The notes beneath the pieces are model-generated. The model made no database searches. It was not told where the DNA came from and was given only the letters and a program-made list of their open reading frames with translations. Both the position numbers and the translations under genes were made by a program. From the NCBI GenBank assembly GCA_021324635.1, contig JAJPIS010000060.1:1-64000 (forward strand): 64,000 bases of DNA, read 5' to 3'. This stretch comes from Gemmatimonadota bacterium. GTDB lineage: Bacteria > Gemmatimonadota > Gemmatimonadetes > Gemmatimonadales > Gemmatimonadaceae. Of the stretch, positions 46,574-52,252 are shown in pieces (the first letter of the stretch is position 1; the number at the start of each line of letters is the position of its first letter).

Positions 46574-47088
46574 CGGGCCGCCCGGCGGGCCTGCGTGCGG
46601 AGGGTGTCGCGGACGGAGCGCAGTTCCTGACGGAGCGCCCGATCGATCGCCGCCCGCGCCGAGCGCGCGTACTCCTCGAGCTGGTCCTCGACGTCGCCGC
46701 GGCTCGGCACGCGGTCCCACGCGTCTTCGCCGCGCCGGCGGACCCATCGTGCCCCGCGAGCGCCGGCCCGGGCCGCCGCCCGCATCACGGGGGTGATCGG
46801 ACGCACGCCGCGCGGGCCGCGCCGGACGAGCAGCGTCGCGCTGACCCCGATCGCCACGCCGATCAGCGCCGCCGTGATGAGCTCCACCTGGAAGTCGCCG
46901 AGCGTCGGAGCTGAGCCGGTCCGCAGTGGCTGGTCGCCCGCCTCCGGGCGACCGGTATCGTCGTCCCCCTCCTCGCCCGTCTCACCCCTCCGCGCGTCCC
47001 GGTCCCCCCGCGCGCTTCCGCTCCCGGCTCGAGCGCGTCCGCGGGCGCCCTCGACCGTTTCCGGGCTCCCTTCCATATGGCTCGGCAT
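46570..47088 (-). CDS. Membrane-anchored YtxH-like protein
   Basis: This is a 172-residue protein with a charged, low-complexity N-terminal half, one membrane helix (LITAALIGVAIGVSATLLV) and a basic amphipathic helical tail (about 60 residues) as in YtxH-type proteins. The ATG at 47088 was chosen for a GGGAG site 9 bases upstream; two other in-frame ATGs are near. Its first 107 bases overlap the end of the DUF948 gene in another frame. Function is unknown; pairing with DUF948 suggests an envelope or stress-related role. Confidence 0.65.
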   Translation of the reverse strand: MPSHMEGSPETVEGARGRARAGSGSARGDRDARRGETGEEGDDDTGRPEAGDQPLRTGSAPTLGDFQVELITAALIGVAIGVSATLLVRRGPRGVRPITPVMRAAARAGARGARWVRRRGEDAWDRVPSRGDVEDQLEEYARSARAAIDRALRQELRSVRDTLRTQARRAAR

Positions 47089-47641
47089 CGATGAACTCTC
47101 CCGAATCATGAGTGGCTGCGGTCTCGGCGTGCCGGGCAACGGGGCCCGTCGGGCGGCCGGCCATGGCCGAGCGGCGCGGCCTCCCCGGGGTGTCGTCGGC
47201 CGTCAGGCCCCCAAGGATGTCGCGCAATACCACGGCTCCGGCACGCACCCCCCGTGCCGCGGCGACCGCCCCGACGAGCGCCCCCTCGATCTCGACCTGC
47301 GCTTCACCCGCCAGCGCATCCAGGCGGCGCGCGCGCTCCTCGATCCTCGAGATCGCCGAGCGCGCGCCGGCGTTGGCGGCCGTCACCGTCTGGTGTACCG
47401 CGTCGACGTCGCGCCGCACGGTGGCCGTGACCGCATCGACGTTCGCGACCGCCCCGCGCAGTTGGTGGACGAGCGGCATCATCTCGCGCTCCGCGGCGGT
47501 CAGGCGGGCACCGACCCGCCGGACCATGCGCCAGAGGGCGAACAGGAGCACCCCCGCCCCGAGGGCGAGGAGGCACCCAAGGATCGTCAGCACGCCGCCG
47601 GCGATGCTGACGATCGTCTGGAACCACGGCGGGCCGGCCAT
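46982..47641 (-). CDS. DUF948-type membrane protein
   Basis: This 219-residue protein has one N-terminal membrane helix (GGVLTILGCLLALGAGVLLFAL) followed by a long helical region (REMMPLVHQLRGAVANVDAV, HQTVTAANAGARSAISRIEE) typical of DUF948, which resembles chemoreceptor-like coiled coils. The last 60 residues are basic/acidic low complexity and overlap the YtxH frame. The ATG at 47641 starts very close to a TATAAG box, so its message may be leaderless. It is the first gene of the reverse operon DUF948-YtxH-phospholipase. Confidence 0.75.
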   Translation of the reverse strand: MAGPPWFQTIVSIAGGVLTILGCLLALGAGVLLFALWRMVRRVGARLTAAEREMMPLVHQLRGAVANVDAVTATVRRDVDAVHQTVTAANAGARSAISRIEERARRLDALAGEAQVEIEGALVGAVAAARGVRAGAVVLRDILGGLTADDTPGRPRRSAMAGRPTGPVARHAETAATHDSGEFIDAEPYGREPGNGRGRPRTRSSRERKRAGGPGRAEG

Positions 47642-47647
47642 GCGTAT

Positions 47648-47653
47648 CTTATA
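47648..47653 (-). promoter_or_regulatory. Possible -10 box for the DUF948 operon
   Basis: TATAAG on the reverse strand ends 6 bases before the ATG at 47641; the -35 region is poor. If real, the transcript would begin at or just before the start codon. The rest of 47642-47832 shows no clear murA promoter. Confidence 0.3.
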
Positions 47654-47832
47654 GCCTTGCACGGCCAGGGCCACCAGACCGGCGGCCGCCGCGCGGGAAT
47701 CGCGCCGGACGCCGGCGGGAGGGCGCCGGGAGGGCGGCGGGACGGCGGCGTCCCTCGCGTGATTCGGCGTGCCGCGACTCGTCCTCACCGTACGCCCGCT
47801 CACAGCTCCCATCTTTTCACCGTTGTCGCCTC

Positions 47833-49137
47833 ATGCCTCCCGTGCGCTTCCAGGTCGAGGGTGGTCACCGCCTCGCCGGCACGATCCGCCCGTCGGGCAA
47901 CAAGAACGCCGCGCTCCCCATCATCGCCGCCGCGCTGCTGACCGATCAGCCGGTCGTCCTCGAGAACGTCCCCCGCATCGCCGACACCGAGACCCTGGTC
48001 GACCTGGTCCGCTCGGTCGGGACCGAGATCGAGTGGACCGACCGCAACGTCCTGCGCATCCATGCGCGGGAGGTGCGCGCCGCGTCCCTCGACCCGGCCC
48101 TCTGCGCCAAGATCCGGGCGTCGATTCTTCTGGCCGGTCCGCTCCTCGCCCGATCGGGGGAGGTCTACCTCCCGCCCCCCGGGGGTGATGTGATCGGGCG
48201 GCGGCGGGTCGACACGCACTTCCTCGCCTTCGAGCAGTTGGGTGCCACCTTCGCCGTGGACGCGGGGTTCGAGATCCGCGCCAGCGGGCTGCGCGGCGCC
48301 GACGTCTTCCTCGACGAGCCGAGCGTCACGGCGACCGAGAATGCCCTCATGGCGGCGACCGCCGCCCGGGGCACGACCGTCCTCCGCAACGCGGCGAGCG
48401 AGCCCCACGTGCAGGACCTCGCGCGCTTCCTGGTCGCCCTCGGGGCGCAGGTCGACGGGGTGGGGACGAACACCATGACCGTGCACGGCGGCCGCAGCCT
48501 GCATGGCGCGACCTACCGGATCGGCCCGGATCACATCGAGGTCGGGTCCTTCGTGGGGCTCGCGGCGGTGACCTGCTCGTCCTTGCGGATCGCGGACGCC
48601 GGCGTGGAGCACCTCCGATCGGTTCGCATGGGCTTCGAGCGGTTGGGTGTCATCTGCGAGGTCGATGGGGCCGACCTGGTCGTGCCGGCCAACCAGCCCC
48701 GCGAGATCCAGCCGGACCTCGGGGGGCACGTACCCAAGCTCGAGGACCAGCCCTGGCCGGCGTTCCCGGCGGACCTGATGTCGATCGCGATCGTGACGGC
48801 GACGCAGTGTCGGGGGCTCATCCTCATGCACGAGAAGATGTTCGAGTCCCGGATGTTCTTCGTCGACAAGCTCGTGAGCATGGGGGCTCGCATCGTCCTC
48901 TGCGACCCCCACCGCGCCCTGGTGGCCGGCCCATCGGAGCTTCGGGCCGGAACCGTCGAGTCCCCCGACATCCGGGCCGGGATGGCAATGCTGCTGGCCG
49001 CCCTCTGCGCGCGCGGCACGAGCACGATCAACAATGTCGGCCAGATCGACCGCGGCTACGAGCGGATCGACGAGCGCTTGAACGCGTTGGGCGCGCGCAT
49101 CCGCCGAATCGATGGGGGCGGGGGAACCCGGGCGTGA
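47833..49137 (+). CDS. murA: UDP-N-acetylglucosamine 1-carboxyvinyltransferase with Asp in place of catalytic Cys
   Basis: MurA transfers enolpyruvate from PEP to UDP-GlcNAc, the first committed step of peptidoglycan synthesis. The 434-residue protein has IRPSGNKNAALPIIAA (Lys24), KIRASILLAGPL (Arg95) and GVEHLRSVRMGFERLG. In the active-site loop, PPPGGDVIGRRRVD has Asp at residue 119 (codon 48187-48189) where most bacteria have the Cys of PGGC(A/T)IG. The same Cys-to-Asp change in mycobacterial and chlamydial enzymes retains activity and prevents alkylation by fosfomycin, so intrinsic fosfomycin resistance is expected. The stop overlaps pgeF (GTGA). Confidence 0.95.
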   Translation: MPPVRFQVEGGHRLAGTIRPSGNKNAALPIIAAALLTDQPVVLENVPRIADTETLVDLVRSVGTEIEWTDRNVLRIHAREVRAASLDPALCAKIRASILLAGPLLARSGEVYLPPPGGDVIGRRRVDTHFLAFEQLGATFAVDAGFEIRASGLRGADVFLDEPSVTATENALMAATAARGTTVLRNAASEPHVQDLARFLVALGAQVDGVGTNTMTVHGGRSLHGATYRIGPDHIEVGSFVGLAAVTCSSLRIADAGVEHLRSVRMGFERLGVICEVDGADLVVPANQPREIQPDLGGHVPKLEDQPWPAFPADLMSIAIVTATQCRGLILMHEKMFESRMFFVDKLVSMGARIVLCDPHRALVAGPSELRAGTVESPDIRAGMAMLLAALCARGTSTINNVGQIDRGYERIDERLNALGARIRRIDGGGGTRA

Positions 49138-49955
49138 CGACGGCACAGCCGTCGGGCCGTGCCGGCGCGGCGACCGCGGACGCAGCCCCAGGGGCGCCGA
49201 GGGGCGGAGCGGCCGGAGGTCGTGAGAGGGTTGGGCCCGATCTCGTGGTCGAGGAGCTTCGCGCCCTGGGGGTGACGGCGCTCATTACGACCCGCGCGGC
49301 CGGCGACCTCAACCTGTCGAGCACCGAGCCAGTTGGAGCCGTCCACGAGCGCTGGACCCGCCTCCGGGACCGGCTCGGGGTGCTGGGGCCCGGTGGACGC
49401 TGCGCGAGCAGCGTCCAGGTCCATGGTACGCGCCTCCTCATGCACGAGCCCGGTTGGGAGGGGTGGCTCCGGGCCGACGCCGCCGACGGCCACCTCGCCA
49501 TCGCCCGTGGGACCGCGCTGACGGTTACCGTCGCCGACTGTATCCCGGTCTTTCTGGCGCACCCCGCGGGGGCGGTGGGGATGGTCCACGCCGGCTGGCG
49601 GGGGACCGCCGATGGCATCCTGCCGGCCGCGATCGATGTCCTGGCGGCACATGGCGTTCGCGCGGGTGACCTTCACGTCCACCTCGGGCCGGGGATCTGC
49701 GGTCGCTGCTATGAAGTCGGGCCCGACGTGTACGCCAGACTGACCGGCGTCCGGACGGACGCTCCGCGGACGGTCGACCTGCGCGGTCTGCTCGCAGACC
49801 AGGCCCGAGCGGCGGGCGTCCGGTGCATCGAGCGGAGCGCCTGGTGCACGCGCTGCGACAGCGATCTCTTCTTCTCGCACCGCGGCGGCGACTCCGGTCG
49901 CCAGGTCGCCGCCATCGTCGCCCCTGCGTCGCCCGGGAGGCCGCCGTCGGCTTGA
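49134..49955 (+). CDS. pgeF: Multicopper-oxidase-like laccase-domain protein, purine nucleoside/peptidoglycan editing factor
   Basis: This 273-residue member of the YfiH/PgeF (DUF152) family has the zinc-site motifs SSVQVHGTRL, VTVADCIPVFLAHP, GMVHAGWRGTADGI, GPGICGRCYEVG and TRCDSDLFFSHR. Family members act as purine nucleoside phosphorylase/adenosine deaminase-type enzymes or remove wrong amino acids from UDP-MurNAc precursors. Overlap with murA (GTG in GTGA) favours a link to peptidoglycan precursors here. The first 35 residues are a Gly/Ala-rich extension. Its stop overlaps the -35 of the nusA operon promoter. Confidence 0.87.
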   Translation: MTTAQPSGRAGAATADAAPGAPRGGAAGGRERVGPDLVVEELRALGVTALITTRAAGDLNLSSTEPVGAVHERWTRLRDRLGVLGPGGRCASSVQVHGTRLLMHEPGWEGWLRADAADGHLAIARGTALTVTVADCIPVFLAHPAGAVGMVHAGWRGTADGILPAAIDVLAAHGVRAGDLHVHLGPGICGRCYEVGPDVYARLTGVRTDAPRTVDLRGLLADQARAAGVRCIERSAWCTRCDSDLFFSHRGGDSGRQVAAIVAPASPGRPPSA

Positions 49956-49979
49956 CCCTGCGCAGGAGGCGGTTAGCTT
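49952..49979 (+). promoter_or_regulatory. Promoter of the rimP-nusA-infB operon
   Basis: TTGACC (49952-49957), a 16 bp spacer and TAGCTT (49974-49979) predict a start near 49984-49986, immediately upstream of the attenuator-like hairpins. Confidence 0.6.
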
Positions 49980-49988
49980 GTGGACACT

Positions 49989-50040
49989 GGAGGCGGCGGA
50001 CGCCTCCGGCGAATGTGGGGGAGGTTCCCCACATTTTTTT
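49989..50040 (+). promoter_or_regulatory. Leader attenuator: competing hairpins and intrinsic terminator
   Basis: Segment 1 GGAGGCG (49989-49995) pairs with segment 2 CGCCTCC (50001-50007). Segment 3 (ATGTGGGG, 50013-50020) pairs with segment 4 (CCCCACAT, 50027-50034), followed by T7 (50034-50040): a textbook intrinsic terminator. Segment 2 can instead pair with GGAGG at 50020-50024 (5 bp), which would break the terminator. It lies between the operon promoter and rimP, so it likely controls read-through into nusA; it could also serve as the end of murA-pgeF. Confidence 0.68.
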
Positions 50041-50087
50041 ATTCTCTTTCGGTCCTCTACCGCGGGGTGCCTCCGCCTCGGTATCAC

Positions 50088-50372
50088 GTGCGAGACGATC
50101 TGGAAGCTGTTGTCGAAGCGACAGTTGACGCGCTCGGGTACGATCTGGTCCGACTTCGGCGGGGCGGGACGCGTTCGCGCCCGGTCCTCGAGGTCCGGAT
50201 CGATCGACGGGATGGGGAGCGGGTCGGCATCGCGGATTGCGTTCGGGCGTCGCGAGCGATCGAGGCGCGCCTGGACGCGGGAGAGCAGGAGGGAGAGGGC
50301 GGGAAGCCGCTCTTCGCGGCGGGTCGGTATGAGCTTCAGGTGTCGTCGCCCGGCGGCGCCTCGCGGTCGTAG
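50088..50372 (+). CDS. rimP: Ribosome maturation factor RimP, N-terminal domain only
   Basis: RimP assists 30S subunit maturation. The N-terminal alpha/beta domain is clear: LEAVVEATVDALGYDLVRL, RPVLEVRIDRRDGERVGIAD and YELQVSSPGG. The chain then stops (GASRS), where other RimP proteins continue SSPGLDRPL and about 65 residues of an SH3-like domain. With a GTG start at 50088 the product has 94 residues against about 150 normally. No continuation was found in the other frames before nusA, so this is a true truncation. Position ahead of nusA confirms identity. Whether it still works is uncertain. Confidence 0.8.
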   Translation: MRDDLEAVVEATVDALGYDLVRLRRGGTRSRPVLEVRIDRRDGERVGIADCVRASRAIEARLDAGEQEGEGGKPLFAAGRYELQVSSPGGASRS

Positions 50373-50399
50373 GTGAACACATGGACGACGGGAGTCCTG

Positions 50400-51878
50400 A
50401 TGGTCGGATCGGCTGAGATACTTACCGCAATCCGCGAGCTGTCGAACTCGAAGCAGCTCGGGCGAGGCGAGCTCCACGGCCTGCTCGAGGACGGCATCAA
50501 GGCGGCGTTGGCGAAGAAGCACGGCGCCAACGTGCAGGCCGAGGTCGCGATCGACGACGACCGCGGGGCGATCGACATCCGCGTGCTCAAGACGGTCGTG
50601 GAGCACGTCGAGGACGGGAGCCGTGAGGTCTCGCTCGAGGAGGCTCGCTACGAGGATCCCGAGTTCCAGGTCGGCGATACGATGGAGATCCCGGTCGACT
50701 TTGCGGAGTTCGGCCGGACGGCCGTCCAGGCAGCCAAGCAGCGGATCATCCAGCGGGTGCGCGAGGGAGAGCGGACCAAGATCCGCGATGAGTTCAGCGG
50801 GCGCGTGGGCGAGCTGCTCTCAGGCGAGATCCAGCAGATCGAGCGCGGGAAGCTGGTCGTCATGCTGAACAAGTTCCGCGAGGCCGAGGCGATCATCCCG
50901 TACCGGGATCAGAACCATCGCGAGCACTTCCACCAGGGCGAGCCGATCCGCGCGGTGCTCAAGCGCGTCGAGGAGACCCCCAAGGGGCCGCGGCTCATCC
51001 TGAGTCGCGGGGACCCGCTGTTCGTGCAGGCGCTGTTCCGCCTCGAGGTGCCGGAGATCCAGCAGGGGATCGTCGAGATCCGCGCGGCCGCGCGCGAGGT
51101 GGGCAGTCGAACGAAGATCGCCGTCGTGTCGCGGGACGACTCGATCGATCCGGTCGGCGCCTGCGTGGGGCTCAAGGGCTCGCGCGTCCAGGCGGTGGTC
51201 AACGAGCTGGGCGGCGAGCGGATCGACATCGTCCCCTGGTCGCCGGACCCGGAGCGCTTCGCGAAGCTGGCGCTCGCGCCGGCGCGGGTCGCGCGGGTGT
51301 TCAGCGACCCGGCGACGAAGACGATTCAGGCGGTGGTGGACGAGGATCAGCTCTCGCTGGCGATCGGGCGCAACGGTCAGAACGTCCGGCTCGCGTCGGA
51401 GCTGACCGGGTGGAAGATCGACCTGTACTCGAGTCGCGAGTGGCTGGAGCGCGCGGGTGAGGCTCCGTTGTTTGCCCCGCTGCCCGAGGAGGGCAGTGAC
51501 GAGGCGGCGGACGTCAAGCTCTCCGAGATCCAGGGCCTGGAGACGGCGACGGTGGCGGTGCTCGAGGATGCGGGCTACCGCACGCTCAATGATGTGATCG
51601 ATCTCGAGCGCGAGGACCTGCTCCGGCTTCCGGGCATCGCGCCCGAGGAGGCCGACCGCATCATGGCGATCATCGACGAGCTGACGGAGGATGGGGCGAC
51701 CGAGGATGCCGGTGCGGCGGGCGACCAGGAGACGGGCGACGGCTCGGGCGACGGCTCGAGCGACGTGTCGAGCGAGACGGCGAGCGACAGCGCGCGCGGC
51801 GGCGCGGCGTCCGACGCGTCCGGACTCCCGGTCGGCGAGACGGCGACGGGCCGGGGCTTCGGGGGGGCTGGAGCATAG
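50400..51878 (+). CDS. nusA: Transcription termination/antitermination protein NusA
   Basis: This protein binds RNA polymerase and nascent RNA to control pausing, termination and rRNA antitermination. At 492 residues it has an N-terminal polymerase-binding domain, an S1 domain (about 130-195: SGRVGELLSGEIQQIERGKL), two KH domains (DPVGACVGLKGSRVQAVVNE; LSLAIGRNGQNVRLASELTG) and a C-terminal helix-hairpin-helix region (DLLRLPGIAPEEADRIMAII). It ends in a Ser/Asp/Gly tail of about 55 residues. The ATG at 50400 was preferred over GTG 50373 because GGGAG lies 5 bases upstream. Confidence 0.96.
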   Translation: MVGSAEILTAIRELSNSKQLGRGELHGLLEDGIKAALAKKHGANVQAEVAIDDDRGAIDIRVLKTVVEHVEDGSREVSLEEARYEDPEFQVGDTMEIPVDFAEFGRTAVQAAKQRIIQRVREGERTKIRDEFSGRVGELLSGEIQQIERGKLVVMLNKFREAEAIIPYRDQNHREHFHQGEPIRAVLKRVEETPKGPRLILSRGDPLFVQALFRLEVPEIQQGIVEIRAAAREVGSRTKIAVVSRDDSIDPVGACVGLKGSRVQAVVNELGGERIDIVPWSPDPERFAKLALAPARVARVFSDPATKTIQAVVDEDQLSLAIGRNGQNVRLASELTGWKIDLYSSREWLERAGEAPLFAPLPEEGSDEAADVKLSEIQGLETATVAVLEDAGYRTLNDVIDLEREDLLRLPGIAPEEADRIMAIIDELTEDGATEDAGAAGDQETGDGSGDGSSDVSSETASDSARGGAASDASGLPVGETATGRGFGGAGA

Positions 51879-51910
51879 CGGCGCCCGGTGGAGCGATCGG
51901 ACGGGATCGC

Positions 51911-52234
51911 GTGAACTCGGACGTGGAGCGCAAGATCCTGCGACTGGTCGGGTTGGGCGTTCGCGGCCGGGGCGCGGTGGTTGGCGTCCAGCAGGTGCGG
52001 GACGCCGCGCTGCGGAATCGGTTAGCCTTCGCCGTCGTGGCGCCGGACGCGTCGCGGCACAGCTTGGAGAAGGTCCTGCCGTTACTGGCGGCGCGGCGGA
52101 TCGGGTGGGTCGAGGGGCCGAGCGCGAGCGCTCTGGGGTCGGCAGTGGGACGGGAATCGACGGCGGCGGTCGGCATTGTCGACCGCCAACTCGCGGACGG
52201 TATCCGCGCGTTGGTCGACGCGGGTACGGCGTGA
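51911..52234 (+). CDS. ylxQ: L7Ae/L30e-family RNA-binding protein (YlxQ-like)
   Basis: This 107-residue protein of the L7Ae/L30e/S12e fold is expected to bind kink-turn RNA. The N-terminal ERKILRLVGLGVRGRGAVVG and the central AFAVVAPDASRHSLEKVLPL match the YlxQ proteins found between nusA and infB. The usual YlxR gene is not found between nusA and this gene. The GTG start at 51911 gives the expected N-terminus; infB follows 18 bases later. Confidence 0.82.
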   Translation: MNSDVERKILRLVGLGVRGRGAVVGVQQVRDAALRNRLAFAVVAPDASRHSLEKVLPLLAARRIGWVEGPSASALGSAVGRESTAAVGIVDRQLADGIRALVDAGTA

Positions 52235-52252
52235 GCTCTCGAGGAGGTCGGT

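Noticed and set aside
50340-50400. Frameshift as the cause of the short RimP
   Set aside because: Neither alternative frame after YELQVSSPG encodes anything like the missing domain, and there are too few bases before nusA.
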